A DNA stretch of 64,000 bases from Herbaspirillum sp. (GCA_028292625.1 JAQGLY010000056.1:1-64000), one strand, 5' to 3'; counted from the first letter of the stretch, positions 1 to 9,124 are shown. A program made the numbers and translations. Notes: generated by a model not told the origin, from the sequence alone.

Positions 1-160
1 GTTCGTTTAACTTGGTCCCGGGCGGCAGGACCGCTTCGACAATCAAATTCCGCAAGTGCTCGACTACTGTATCGTGAAGTCTGGGACGCTCGAGCTTGGA
101 TATCGGCGCCCCCGCTTGCGGGTCAAATTGTTCTAATTGCCCAAATTGTGCATTTTGCAT
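1..160 (-). CDS. GntR-family transcriptional regulator, N-terminus only (cut by left edge)
   Basis: Reading the minus strand from an ATG at 160 gives 53 uninterrupted codons to the window edge. Residues 25-53 read RPRLHDTVVEHLRNLIVEA followed by LPPGTKLNE, which is the start of the winged-helix domain of FadR/FCD-type GntR regulators (established family pattern). The ligand-binding domain lies outside the window. The gene diverges from the aminotransferase operon at 336. Its start codon sits inside a near-perfect 16-bp palindrome (152-167) that recurs before the aminotransferase and, degenerate, before the crotonase, so it probably represses itself and both catabolic units (inference). I see no strong ribosome binding site before the ATG. 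Confidence 0.85.
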   Translation of the reverse strand, partial: MQNAQFGQLEQFDPQAGAPISKLERPRLHDTVVEHLRNLIVEAVLPPGTKLNE

Positions 161-167
161 TCAAAAT
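152..167. promoter_or_regulatory. Operator-like palindrome over the GntR start codon (site 1)
   Basis: The sequence ATTTTGCATTCAAAAT is palindromic except for one symmetric base pair. It matches the perfect copy at 291-306 in 15 of 16 positions. It covers the start codon of the divergent GntR regulator (ATG at 160-158), which suggests autoregulation. The assignment to this regulator is inference. Confidence 0.65.
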
Positions 168-288
168 CCTTGAACTTTTTCGTCATTTTAGCATTGAGCC
201 GCTTTTTCCGTCTTCCCCGCGCAAACTTTTTGAGAAAGATCAAGATAGAGGCCAAAAAAAGTATACGTTCTTATTTCACTCTGTTAAA

Positions 289-308
289 GTATTTTGAATT
301 CAAAATAC
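289..308. promoter_or_regulatory. Perfect 20-bp palindrome, probable GntR operator (site 2)
   Basis: The sequence gtattttgaattcaaaatac is a perfect 20-bp inverted repeat ending 27 bp before the aminotransferase start codon at 336. Its core (291-306) matches the palindromes at 152-167 and 5481-5496. GntR-family regulators commonly bind short AT-rich palindromes near their own and their targets' promoters. I could not place convincing -35/-10 boxes for this operon. Confidence 0.7.
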
Positions 309-335
309 AAAACCAGCAAACAAACGGAGAAGCAA

Positions 336-1541
336 ATGCTTAAACTGGATTTTCATCCCGCCGGCCGCCATTTTCTGCAAATCCCCGGTCCGAGCCCTGT
401 GCCCGACCGTATTCTGCGCGCGATCAGTTATCCGACCATCGATCATCGCGGTCCCGAATTCGGTGCCCTGGGCCTGCAGGTGCTGGCCAACATCAAAAAA
501 ATCTTCAAAACCGAGCAGCCTGTCGTCATTTACCCGGCGTCGGGCACGGGCGCTTGGGAAGCGGCGCTCACCAATACCTTAAGTCCGGGCGATACGGTTT
601 TAATGTATGAGACCGGTCACTTCGCGACATTGTGGCAAAAAATGGCCGAGGCCTTGGGTTTGAAGCCGGAATTCATAGGATTGCCCGGCATTGAGGGCTG
701 GCGCCGCGGTGTGCAGGCCGACATGATCGAAGAGCGCCTACGCAAAGACGCGCAGCACGCGATCAAGGCGGTTTGCGTGGTGCATAACGAAACCTCGACC
801 GGTGTGACCTCCGATATCGCCGCGGTACGCAAGGCGATCGACGCGGCGGGTCACCCTGCGTTGTTGCTGGTGGATACGATTTCCGGCTTGGCGTCGGCCG
901 ATTACCGCCATGATGAATGGGGTGTCGACGTCACCGTTTCCGGGTCGCAAAAAGGATTGATGCTGCCGCCCGGCATCAGCTTCAACGCGGTTTCGAAGAA
1001 AGCGCTCGCGGCCGCGAAAACGGCAAAATTGCCGAAGGCTTTCTGGGCCTGGGGCGAAATCATCGAGATGAATGCGAGCGGCTACTGGCCGTACACGCCG
1101 AATACCAATTTGCTATATGGCCTGTCCGAAGCGTTGGAAATGATCATGGAAGAAGGGCTGGATAATGTATTCGCCCGTCATCAGCGGCTGGCGAAGGCAT
1201 GCCGGGCGGCGGTCAAGGCCTGGGGTCTGGAAGTGCAATGCGCCGATCCGGCCGTGTATTCTCCGGTATTGACCGGCGTGATGACGCCATCCGGATTCGA
1301 TGCCGACGTGATCCGTAAAATCATTTATCAAAACTTCAATATGTCGTTGGGAACAGGGCTAGGGAAAATGAAGGGCGGCATGTTCCGTATCGGCCATCTG
1401 GGCGAAGCCAACGACTTGTCGCTGATGGCGACGCTGGCCGGTTGTGAAATGGGCTTGAAATTGGCCGGCGTTCCGCTTGCCGGCAGCGGCGTCGCAGCCG
1501 CAATGAATGATCTGACTTCCGATAAGAGAAGCCGGGATTAA
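336..1541 (+). CDS. Class V PLP aminotransferase, serine/alanine-glyoxylate aminotransferase type
   Basis: This 401-residue protein belongs to the serine-pyruvate/alanine-glyoxylate aminotransferase family, which moves an amino group between serine or alanine and glyoxylate or a related 2-oxoacid. The N-terminus carries the family signature IPGPSPVP, the central DTISGLASADYR stretch holds the cofactor-binding Asp, and Lys206 in SGSQKG is the expected Schiff-base lysine. I chose the ATG at 336 over one at 294 because a GGAGA ribosome binding site at 326-330 precedes it and the extra 14 residues do not resemble the family. It is first in a run with a hydratase (26 bp later) and a FAD/Fe-S dehydrogenase. 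Its substrate here is unknown; glyoxylate is a family-based guess. Confidence 0.9.
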   Translation: MLKLDFHPAGRHFLQIPGPSPVPDRILRAISYPTIDHRGPEFGALGLQVLANIKKIFKTEQPVVIYPASGTGAWEAALTNTLSPGDTVLMYETGHFATLWQKMAEALGLKPEFIGLPGIEGWRRGVQADMIEERLRKDAQHAIKAVCVVHNETSTGVTSDIAAVRKAIDAAGHPALLLVDTISGLASADYRHDEWGVDVTVSGSQKGLMLPPGISFNAVSKKALAAAKTAKLPKAFWAWGEIIEMNASGYWPYTPNTNLLYGLSEALEMIMEEGLDNVFARHQRLAKACRAAVKAWGLEVQCADPAVYSPVLTGVMTPSGFDADVIRKIIYQNFNMSLGTGLGKMKGGMFRIGHLGEANDLSLMATLAGCEMGLKLAGVPLAGSGVAAAMNDLTSDKRSRD

Positions 1542-1567
1542 GCTATCGCCACAAAATAGGGACATCC

Positions 1568-2332
1568 ATGGATTCTTCGACATCGGCGCATGACGCGTTG
1601 GCAAGCCTGTTCAGCAACGCATACGCTTCATCTTCAACCACCGAGGTACCGCCGGAGTTGGTGCCGGCGACTTTTGACGACGCCTATGCGGTACAGCAAT
1701 GTTTCCTCGATCGGAATAAAGCCCGAATCGGCGGTTGGAAGGTCGGTTCGAAGTCCGTCGACGGACCGATTCAGGGCGCGGCCTTGCCGCATCATGGCGT
1801 ATTCCGGTCGGGCGGCATGGTGGAGCGCCGCAACTATCCGGTGCTGGGCCTGGAGCTGGAAATCGCTTTCTGTTTCGATCGCGACTTCATGCCGCGCGCT
1901 TCCGAAATATCGGAAGAAGAGGTGATGCAAAGCATCAGCACGATGGGCGCATCCATCGAGCTTGTCGCCAGCCGCATTGCAGGCTGGCCGAAAGCGCCGC
2001 CGCTGGCGCAACTGGCGGACTTTCAAAATCACGGTGCGCTCATTGTCGGCGATTTCATCGATTATCGAGACGACTTTCCCTTCCAGAATCCCTTGGCGCA
2101 TCTGACCCTCGACGGCGAGGCCATTTTTGACGGCGTCGGCGCCAATCCGGCAGGCGATCCGCGCCGCTTGCTGGGCTGGGTGGTCAATCACTGCAGCCGG
2201 CGCGGCATTGCGCTTCTGGCCGGCACCGTTGTGACAGGCGGGTCGTATACGGGGATGCATTTTCCGGCCAAGGCTGGCGTCGTTGCGGGCCGCATCGCCG
2301 GCCTGCCGCCCATCGATTTCCAATTGCGTTGA
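1568..2332 (+). CDS. 2-keto-4-pentenoate hydratase / fumarylacetoacetate hydrolase superfamily protein
   Basis: The 254-residue protein resembles the MhpD/DmpE-type hydratases and related decarboxylases, which act on 2-keto-4-enoic acids with a bound divalent metal. Visible landmarks are GWKVG near residue 57, the acidic metal-ligand stretch LELEIAF near residue 97, and the C-terminal GGSYTGMHFPAKAG stretch near residue 223 where the family usually ends G(S)x(T). Length fits the family (about 260). It follows the aminotransferase by 26 bp, so the two are probably cotranscribed. No meta-cleavage ring-opening genes are nearby, so an aromatic pathway is not supported and the true substrate is open. 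Confidence 0.8.
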   Translation: MDSSTSAHDALASLFSNAYASSSTTEVPPELVPATFDDAYAVQQCFLDRNKARIGGWKVGSKSVDGPIQGAALPHHGVFRSGGMVERRNYPVLGLELEIAFCFDRDFMPRASEISEEEVMQSISTMGASIELVASRIAGWPKAPPLAQLADFQNHGALIVGDFIDYRDDFPFQNPLAHLTLDGEAIFDGVGANPAGDPRRLLGWVVNHCSRRGIALLAGTVVTGGSYTGMHFPAKAGVVAGRIAGLPPIDFQLR

Positions 2333-2393
2333 GCCGGGAAGGCATTACCCGCATCTGTTTTCGGAGATAAACATTTAAAGCGAGGCGCATCCC

Positions 2394-5300
2394 ATGTCGA
2401 TCAAGCCCATACATTTGGTTCCATCGAACGGCAGCATCAGGATGCCGCTTGAAGATCGATTGCGCAAGGAACTGAAAGGCGATGTGCTTTTCAGCCGGGC
2501 CGATCGCGGTCGTTATGCGACGGACGCATCGATTTATCAAATCATGCCGGTCGGTATCGTGGCGCCGCGCGATCAGGAAGATCTGACGCTGGCGCTGGAC
2601 ATCGCCCGCGCCAGCCAGATACCAATCCTTGCGCGCGGTGCGGGAAGCAGCCAGTGCGGCCAGACGGTCGGGGCTGCGCTGATCATCGACAACAGCAAAT
2701 GGCTCAACAGGGTGGTGGACTTCGATCCCTTGGCGCGCACCATCACTGTCGAGCCGGGGCTCGTGCTCGACGCCCTGAATGCGTGGCTCAAGCCGCACGG
2801 CTTGTGGTTTCCCGTCGATGTGTCGACGTCCGCGCAATGCACGATCGGGGGCATGGCCGGCAACAACTCCTGCGGTTCAAGGTCGATCGAATACGGCAAC
2901 ATGGTTCACAACGTGCTGGCCATCGACGCCATTCTGGAAAACGGTACGCAGGGCCGCTTCGGCCGCCTGGATGAAATGGATGAAACCTCCGGCGCGCCGC
3001 TGGCCGGTATCGTCGGCGGTTTGCGGCGCATCGCGCTGCGCGAGCGCGCCGAGATCGCCGAGCGCATCCCCAAGGTATTGCGCCGGGTGGCCGGCTACAA
3101 CATCGATCTGTTCGACTGCCAAAACCCGCGCAGCTACACGGATGACGGCGTCGCCAATCTGGCGCATATTCTGATCGGTTCCGAAGGCACGCTCGCGTAC
3201 AGCCGCCAGATCACGCTGGCGCTGGCGCCGCTGCCGGAACACAAGGTGCTGGGCGTGATCAGTTTCCCGTCCTTATACAAAGCGATGGACCTGACGCAGC
3301 ATATCGTCAAGCTGGGGCCGACCGCGGTAGAACTGGTCGATCGCACGATGATCGATCTGGCGATGGGCAATCCGGCGTTTCGCAATGTGGTCGAAAAGGC
3401 GCTGATCGGCCAGCCGGAAGCCATTCTGCTGGTGGAATTCGCCGGCCAGAACTTGGACCTGCAACTGGAAAAACTGGCGCGCCTCGATGAATTGATGGGG
3501 GATCTGCAACTGCCGGGCTGCGTGATGAAGATGCCGAATCCCGGCGAACAAAAGGCCTTGTGGGACGTCCGCAAGGCCGGTCTGAACATCATGATGAGCA
3601 TGAAAGGGGACGGCAAGCCGGTATCGTTCATTGAGGACTGCGCGGTGCCTTTGCCGCATCTGGCCGAATACACCAGCCAGTTGACCGAGGTGTTCCGTCA
3701 ATTCGGCACGGCGGGTACCTGGTATGCGCATGCCAGCGTCGGCACGCTGCATGTGCGTCCCATCCTCGACATGCGCCGGGGCGGCGCGAAGGACATGCGG
3801 GGAATCGCGGAAGCGGCCGCCGCGCTGGTGCGGAAATACAAAGGCGCGTTCTCCGGCGAACACGGCGACGGCTTGTGCCGGGGCGAATGGGTGGCGTGGC
3901 AGTACGGGCCGAAAATCAATGCCGCGTTTGCGGAAATCAAGGATATGTTCGATCCCGCCAATCGTTTCAGTCCCGACCGCATCGTGCGCCCTCCGAAAAT
4001 GGACGATGCCGCCAATTTCCGGTTCGCGCCGGGATATCGCGAGTTGCCGCACATTCCGCTGCTCGACTGGTCCGCCTGGAACGTCAAACGCAATCCGATG
4101 ACCGGCGAGGAAACCGCGCCCGGCACAGGCGACGACCGCACTGGCGGCTTGGCGAAACTGGTCGAAATGTGCAACAACAACGGGCATTGCCGCAAGTTCG
4201 ATGCCGACACCATGTGTCCGAGCTACCGGATCACCCGGGACGAGAAGCACGTCACGCGCGGCCGCGCCAATACGCTGCGCCTGGCATTGTCGGGCCAGTT
4301 GGGAAGCGAGGGACTGGCAAGCGATGAAGTCCGGGACGTGCTGGATCTGTGCGTATCGTGCAAGGGATGCAAGCGCGATTGTCCGACCGGCGTCGATATG
4401 GCGAAAATAAAAATCGAGGCGCGCGCCGCCCGGGTTGGCAAGCATGGCATCGGCTTGCGTGACCGCCTGGTCGGCTTCATGCCCAGTTATGCGCGCTATG
4501 CCGGCGCAGTGGGCGGCTTGCTGGCGCTGGCCGACAAGATTCCTTTGCTCAGCGACGGGGTAAAGCACCTGATCGGATTGGCGCCGCAGCGATCGTTTCC
4601 GCGCTTTCGCAGCGCTTTCCTTTCCGGGGCGAAGGCGGCAGTCGGATCCGGCCGCGAGGTGATGCTGTTCGTCGACACCTTCAACAATTACATGGAGCCG
4701 GACAATGCGCGCGCGGCGCAGGCGGTGCTGGAGGCTGCCGGCTATCGGGTGCATTTCAATACGATACGCGGCGAGCGCCCCCTGTGTTGCGGAAGAACCT
4801 ATCTGTCCGCGGGCCTGGTCGATCGGGCCAAGGCGGAAGCGAAACGAACGCTGGACGCTTTAATGCCATTCGTGGACAAAGGCATTCCCATCGTGGGCCT
4901 TGAGCCCTCTTGCATGCTGACCTTGCGCGACGAGTTCCTTCACTACGGTTACGGCAGCCAGGCCAAGGCGCTGGCGCAGTCGTCTTATTTGTTCGAAGAA
5001 TTTCTGGTGAAAGAAAAAGACGCGGGCAATCTCAAGCTTCCGCTGAAGCCCTTGCAGCGCCGCAAGATACTGGTGCATGGACATTGCCACCAGAAGGCCT
5101 TCAATGTGTTCACGCCTGTCCAGACGGTTCTGAAGTGGATTCCCGACGCCGAGGTGTCGGTAGTGGAATCGTCGTGTTGCGGCATGGCGGGCAGCTTCGG
5201 CTATGAACGCGAACACTACCAAGCATCCGTCGCGATGGCCGAACTGTCCCTATTGCCGGCAGTGCGTCGCGCCGGGACCGAAAGCATCGTGGTGGCGGAC

Positions 5301-5402
5301 GGCACCAGTTGCAGGCAACAGATCCAGGACGGCGCGCAGCGGGAAGCGGTGCATCTGGCGCGCGTGCTGGCTTCATCGTTAAGCGGCAAGCCCTTGCCTT
5401 AA
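2394..5402 (+). CDS. FAD-linked and Fe-S-binding 2-hydroxyacid dehydrogenase, GlcD-GlcF fusion (YdiJ-like)
   Basis: The 1002-residue protein fuses an N-terminal FAD-binding PCMH/VAO domain and FAD-oxidase C domain (residues about 30-550) to a C-terminal iron-sulfur part. The FAD domain shows ARGAGSSQCGQTV and GGMAGNNSCGSRS. The iron-sulfur part has two ferredoxin-like clusters, the first starting at Cys593 (CNNNGHCRK, then CPSYR) and the second at Cys653 (CVSCKGCKRDCP). Two CCG-type domains follow, with PLCCGRTY near residue 798 and SSCCGMAGSFG near 925. This architecture is that of YdiJ and related D-lactate, glycolate or D-2-hydroxyglutarate dehydrogenases, which oxidise a D-2-hydroxyacid and pass electrons to the quinone pool. 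Beside a glyoxylate-type aminotransferase it probably produces a 2-oxoacid for that enzyme (inference). Confidence 0.88.
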   Translation: MSIKPIHLVPSNGSIRMPLEDRLRKELKGDVLFSRADRGRYATDASIYQIMPVGIVAPRDQEDLTLALDIARASQIPILARGAGSSQCGQTVGAALIIDNSKWLNRVVDFDPLARTITVEPGLVLDALNAWLKPHGLWFPVDVSTSAQCTIGGMAGNNSCGSRSIEYGNMVHNVLAIDAILENGTQGRFGRLDEMDETSGAPLAGIVGGLRRIALRERAEIAERIPKVLRRVAGYNIDLFDCQNPRSYTDDGVANLAHILIGSEGTLAYSRQITLALAPLPEHKVLGVISFPSLYKAMDLTQHIVKLGPTAVELVDRTMIDLAMGNPAFRNVVEKALIGQPEAILLVEFAGQNLDLQLEKLARLDELMGDLQLPGCVMKMPNPGEQKALWDVRKAGLNIMMSMKGDGKPVSFIEDCAVPLPHLAEYTSQLTEVFRQFGTAGTWYAHASVGTLHVRPILDMRRGGAKDMRGIAEAAAALVRKYKGAFSGEHGDGLCRGEWVAWQYGPKINAAFAEIKDMFDPANRFSPDRIVRPPKMDDAANFRFAPGYRELPHIPLLDWSAWNVKRNPMTGEETAPGTGDDRTGGLAKLVEMCNNNGHCRKFDADTMCPSYRITRDEKHVTRGRANTLRLALSGQLGSEGLASDEVRDVLDLCVSCKGCKRDCPTGVDMAKIKIEARAARVGKHGIGLRDRLVGFMPSYARYAGAVGGLLALADKIPLLSDGVKHLIGLAPQRSFPRFRSAFLSGAKAAVGSGREVMLFVDTFNNYMEPDNARAAQAVLEAAGYRVHFNTIRGERPLCCGRTYLSAGLVDRAKAEAKRTLDALMPFVDKGIPIVGLEPSCMLTLRDEFLHYGYGSQAKALAQSSYLFEEFLVKEKDAGNLKLPLKPLQRRKILVHGHCHQKAFNVFTPVQTVLKWIPDAEVSVVESSCCGMAGSFGYEREHYQASVAMAELSLLPAVRRAGTESIVVADGTSCRQQIQDGAQREAVHLARVLASSLSGKPLP

Positions 5403-5480
5403 ACGATTGATTTAACGCAATTTTTTTAAATAGTTATATTAATTTCATCAATATTGACTTGCCACTATTGAAATAAATTA

Positions 5481-5496
5481 AAATTGAATACAAAAT
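5481..5496. promoter_or_regulatory. Degenerate copy of the GntR operator before the crotonase unit (site 3)
   Basis: On the minus strand this reads ATTTTGTATTCAATTT, matching the perfect palindrome at 291-306 in 13 of 16 positions. It lies 96 bp before the crotonase start codon, within an AT-rich 190-bp gap (5403-5592) that holds no gene. It suggests the crotonase/CoA-transferase/MFS unit is controlled by the same regulator. Confidence 0.45.
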
Positions 5497-5592
5497 TCAT
5501 AGTTCATAATACATAATGCTTCATCACCCGGATGTCGGCCACGCCGCATCGCATGGATTTCCGCGACCTTATTCGAAAGGAAGATTCTGACC

Positions 5593-6369
5593 ATGAGTAC
5601 CGGACACGTCCATTTGAGTATCGACAATCATGTCGCCGCGATCCTGATCGATCGCCCGGAAGCGCGCAATGCAATGACCTGGGCCATGTACGACACGCTG
5701 GGAAAGATCTGCACGGAAATCGCCGGCAATCCGCAGATTCGCGTCGCTACCATTCGCGGCGCCGGCGGCGAGGCCTTTGTCGCAGGCACCGATATTGAAC
5801 AATTTCGTTCCTTTGACAGCGGCGAAGACGGCATCCGCTACGAACAAACCATAGACGCGATGATCGCGCGGATCGAGCGGCTGCCGGTACCGACGCTTGC
5901 CATCGTCGAAGGCTGGGCAATCGGCGGGGGGCTGGCGATTGCGGCTGCCTGCGATTTCCGCATCGCCACGCCGACCGCCTCGTTCGGCGTCCCGATCGCC
6001 AGGACGCTCGGTAATTGCCTGTCGATGGCGAACAACGCCCGTCTTCTCGCCGCCTTCGGTCCGGCGCGCGCAAAGAAAATGCTGCTGCTGGCGGAGACCA
6101 TCGCCGCGCAGGAGGCAAAGGAATGCGGCTTCGTTCTGGAGATTGCCGAAGCGGCGGCGCTTGACGAAAGAGCCGCCGCAATCTGCGCCAGGCTCGCCGC
6201 CAACGCACCGGCCACGATGCGTGCATCGAAGGAGGCGATCCGGCGCCTGGTCGGCGATGGCTTACCGAACGGCGAAGACCTGGTGCGGCTGTGCTATGGC
6301 AGCCGCGATTTCAAGATCGGCGTGGAAGCGTTCATGGAAAAGAAACGCCCGGTCTGGACCGGTGCGTGA
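5593..6369 (+). CDS. Enoyl-CoA hydratase/isomerase (crotonase) family protein
   Basis: This 258-residue protein is a crotonase-fold enzyme that would act on an acyl-CoA thioester. The oxyanion-hole stretches are visible: GGEAFVAGTDIEQF near residue 56 and EGWAIGGGLAIAAACDFRIA near residue 105, followed by FGVPIARTLGNCLS. The start at 5593 has an AAGGAAG ribosome binding site about 9 bp upstream. The next gene, 55 bp on, is a CoA-transferase, which makes a CoA-activation-then-hydration or lyase sequence plausible. Crotonases catalyse many reactions (hydration, isomerisation, dehalogenation, C-C cleavage), and I cannot choose among them from sequence. Confidence 0.85.
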   Translation: MSTGHVHLSIDNHVAAILIDRPEARNAMTWAMYDTLGKICTEIAGNPQIRVATIRGAGGEAFVAGTDIEQFRSFDSGEDGIRYEQTIDAMIARIERLPVPTLAIVEGWAIGGGLAIAAACDFRIATPTASFGVPIARTLGNCLSMANNARLLAAFGPARAKKMLLLAETIAAQEAKECGFVLEIAEAAALDERAAAICARLAANAPATMRASKEAIRRLVGDGLPNGEDLVRLCYGSRDFKIGVEAFMEKKRPVWTGA

Positions 6370-6424
6370 GTTATGCGGCGGATTTGTTTTAGTCCTTCAT
6401 CGTCTGGCATAGGGAGAAAATAAA

Positions 6425-7642
6425 ATGGCGGGACCACTCACAGGCATGCGCGTCATCGAACTCACGCACATCATGTCCGGACCGATCTGCGGCATGATGC
6501 TGGCCGATATGGGGGCCGACGTCATCAAAGTGGAAAAGACCCCGGACGGCGACGATTCGCGGCGCTTTTCTCCTATTCTCGAATGCGGCGAATCGGCGTC
6601 GTTCATGATCGTCAACCGCAACAAGCGCGGCATCGGATTGAACCTTAAAACCATGGGCGGCCGTGACGTGCTGGTCAGGCTGCTGGCGAATGCCGACGTC
6701 GTGACCGAGAACTATCGCGCAGGCACCATGGAAAAATTCGGCCTGGGTTACGAGCGATTGCAGAAAATCAATCCGGGTCTGATTTATTGCTCGATCTCGG
6801 GTTTCGGCCGTACCGGTCCGTATGCGGACAAAGGCGGCTTCGATCTCATCGCCCAGGGCATGAGCGGCTTGATGAGCGTGACCGGCGAAGAGGGGCGGCC
6901 GCCGATCAAAGCCGGTTCGCCTGTGGCCGATATCAACGCCGGCATTCTGGCGGCGCTCGGGATTGCCGCCGCATATGCGGAAAAGCAGCGTACCGGCCTG
7001 GGGCAGATGGTCGACACCTCGCTGTTCGAGGCGGGTTTGCAGCAAATGTACTGGCCGGCTGCGAATTATTTTGGCGACGGCACCATCCTGCCGAAAATGG
7101 GATCGGCAAATTCGACCAGCACGCCTTACCAGGCCTTCCCTTCCAAGGACGGCTGGATCAATATCGGCGCCGCCAATCAGAACAATTACGAGCGTTTGCT
7201 GGAAGTGCTGAAAATGCCGGAACTCGGATCGGATCCGCGTTTCGTCAATAATGCGGCGCGGATGCAAAACCGTGAAGAGCTGGTGCGCATACTGGCCGAT
7301 CGCCTCGTGACCCGCACCACCGAAGAATGGGTGACCTTGTTCGATGCGGCAGGCCTGCCGGCCGGGGCGGTGCTGGAAATCCCGGAAGCGCTAGCGCATC
7401 CGCAGGCCATCGCGCGCGACATGATCGTGGAGACGGAACATCCGACCGCAGGAAAGGTCAAGAGCCTGGGCTTGCCAATCCGGTTTTCCGGGGGCCGCGA
7501 CAACTCGCTGCGCGCCGCGCCGCTACTCGGCCAGCACACCCATGAAGTGCTGCTTGAGCTTGGCTATTCGGAGCAGGAGATCGACAAATTTTTGCAGGAA
7601 AAGGCGGTGTTGATGCGCGAAGCCGCACAAGATGCAGTGTAG
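6425..7642 (+). CDS. CaiB/BaiF (class III) CoA-transferase
   Basis: The 405-residue protein is a family III CoA-transferase, which moves CoA from a donor such as succinyl-CoA to a carboxylic acid. The N-terminus has the typical RVIELTHIMSGP start and the CoA-binding MLADMGADVIKVEKT stretch. Asp197 in QMVDTSLFEAG matches the catalytic aspartate that forms the aspartyl-CoA intermediate in formyl-CoA transferase. Length is normal for the family. It lies 55 bp after the crotonase and before an MFS permease, suggesting a unit for import and CoA-dependent breakdown of an organic acid. The acid cannot be named from sequence. Confidence 0.88.
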   Translation: MAGPLTGMRVIELTHIMSGPICGMMLADMGADVIKVEKTPDGDDSRRFSPILECGESASFMIVNRNKRGIGLNLKTMGGRDVLVRLLANADVVTENYRAGTMEKFGLGYERLQKINPGLIYCSISGFGRTGPYADKGGFDLIAQGMSGLMSVTGEEGRPPIKAGSPVADINAGILAALGIAAAYAEKQRTGLGQMVDTSLFEAGLQQMYWPAANYFGDGTILPKMGSANSTSTPYQAFPSKDGWINIGAANQNNYERLLEVLKMPELGSDPRFVNNAARMQNREELVRILADRLVTRTTEEWVTLFDAAGLPAGAVLEIPEALAHPQAIARDMIVETEHPTAGKVKSLGLPIRFSGGRDNSLRAAPLLGQHTHEVLLELGYSEQEIDKFLQEKAVLMREAAQDAV

Positions 7643-7789
7643 AAGTTTAGGGTACGCAATACGCAGTAACTAAAAAAGGGCGGGCGATGCTGTACGAATC
7701 TCCTAACGTCACATAGATGACCGGAGGCGCCCAAAAAGGTCGTAATGCCTTTCCAGCCAGATGAATGTATATATTGGAGACCACCAACC

Positions 7790-9073
7790 ATGAAACGCTT
7801 ACGTTTTCGCGCGACCACCGTCGTCCTATTAATGCTGTGCCTGATGTACTTCATCACCTATCTCGATCGCGTGAACGTGAGTACGGCCGCAGCCGGATTC
7901 GGCAAGGAATTCAATCTTTCCAAAACCGAGATCGGCCTTGTCTTTTCCGCATTTGCTTATCCTTACCTGGTCTTCCAAGTCATCGGCGGCCTGGTCAGCG
8001 ATAAATTCGGCGCCAAGCGCACCCTGATTTACTGCGGCATTTTATGGGCCGTCGCGACGCTTCTGACCGGCTTTGCCGGCGGCTTGACCTCAATGCTGCT
8101 GGCGCGCTTGCTGCTGGGGTTGGGCGAAGGCGCCACGTTCCCTGCCGCAACCACGGCAATGGCGCGTTGGATCCCCAAGGGAAATCGGGGATTCGCACAG
8201 GGCATTACGCATGCTTTTGCGCGCATCGGCAATGCAGTGGCGCCTCCGATTGTCGTATTCATCATGGTGCAATACGGATGGCGGACTTCTTTCTATGTCT
8301 GCGGGGGGCTAAGCCTGTTGTGGATTCTTGCATGGGCTTTCGTATTTACCGAAGATCCTGCGAAACACCCGCGCATGACGGCGGAAGAACTGGCGGCCAT
8401 GCCGCCGCAAAAAAAGATCAAGCCGCAGATCCCGTGGGGACCGCTGTTCAAGCGGATGCTCCCGGTCACCATCGTGTATTTCTGTTACGGCTGGACGCTT
8501 TGGTTGTTCCTGAGCTGGATTCCGCAGTACTTTTTGCATAGCTACGATCTGGACATCAAGAAATCCGCGTTCTTCGCTGCCAGCGTCTTTTTTGCGGGTG
8601 TGATCGGCGACACTTTGGGCGGCATCGTCAGCGACAAGTTGTTAAGGCGCACCGGCAATCTGAAGATATCCAGAAGCTACATGATCTCCCTGTGCATGTT
8701 GTTCACGCTTTTTTCGCTGCTGCCGCTCATGTTCTCCCATAACGTTTACATATCGATCTTGTGCCTCAGCTCCGGCTTCTTCTTTCTGGAAATGATGATC
8801 GGACCGATATGGGCCGTGCCGATGGACATTGCGCCGGAATTCGCAGGCACCGCAAGCGGCATGATGAATACGGGTTCTGCGCTGGCCGCGATTATTTCCC
8901 CGGTATTGGCGGGTTTTCTGATCGACCGCTTCGGCAACTGGGAATTGCCATTCCTGGGCAGCATCATCTTTTTGGCCATAGGGATGTTGCTGGCTTTCCG
9001 CATGCAGCCGGAAAGCAAGTTTGAAGTGACAGGCGCGGGCCATTCGGCCATCCCGTCCAAAGCCGGCGTGTAG
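7790..9073 (+). CDS. MFS transporter, anion:cation symporter (ACS)-like
   Basis: The 427-residue protein has about 12 hydrophobic segments and the opening TYLDRVNVSTAAAGFGKEF typical of the ACS family of organic-anion/proton symporters (sugar acids, tartrate, phthalate, hexuronates). VSDKFGAKR near residue 72 fits the MFS loop 2-3 signature. I start it at 7790 because a TTGGAGA ribosome binding site lies at 7774-7780, and a longer frame would add 15 polar residues. It ends the crotonase/CoA-transferase unit after a 147-bp gap in which I see no gene or terminator. It is probably the uptake permease for the substrate of this locus. Confidence 0.85.
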   Translation: MKRLRFRATTVVLLMLCLMYFITYLDRVNVSTAAAGFGKEFNLSKTEIGLVFSAFAYPYLVFQVIGGLVSDKFGAKRTLIYCGILWAVATLLTGFAGGLTSMLLARLLLGLGEGATFPAATTAMARWIPKGNRGFAQGITHAFARIGNAVAPPIVVFIMVQYGWRTSFYVCGGLSLLWILAWAFVFTEDPAKHPRMTAEELAAMPPQKKIKPQIPWGPLFKRMLPVTIVYFCYGWTLWLFLSWIPQYFLHSYDLDIKKSAFFAASVFFAGVIGDTLGGIVSDKLLRRTGNLKISRSYMISLCMLFTLFSLLPLMFSHNVYISILCLSSGFFFLEMMIGPIWAVPMDIAPEFAGTASGMMNTGSALAAIISPVLAGFLIDRFGNWELPFLGSIIFLAIGMLLAFRMQPESKFEVTGAGHSAIPSKAGV

Positions 9074-9124
9074 GGCCGCGGGGTCCGGGACTTTGCGAGA
9101 GCAGGGCGGCGCGTTGATTTCAGC

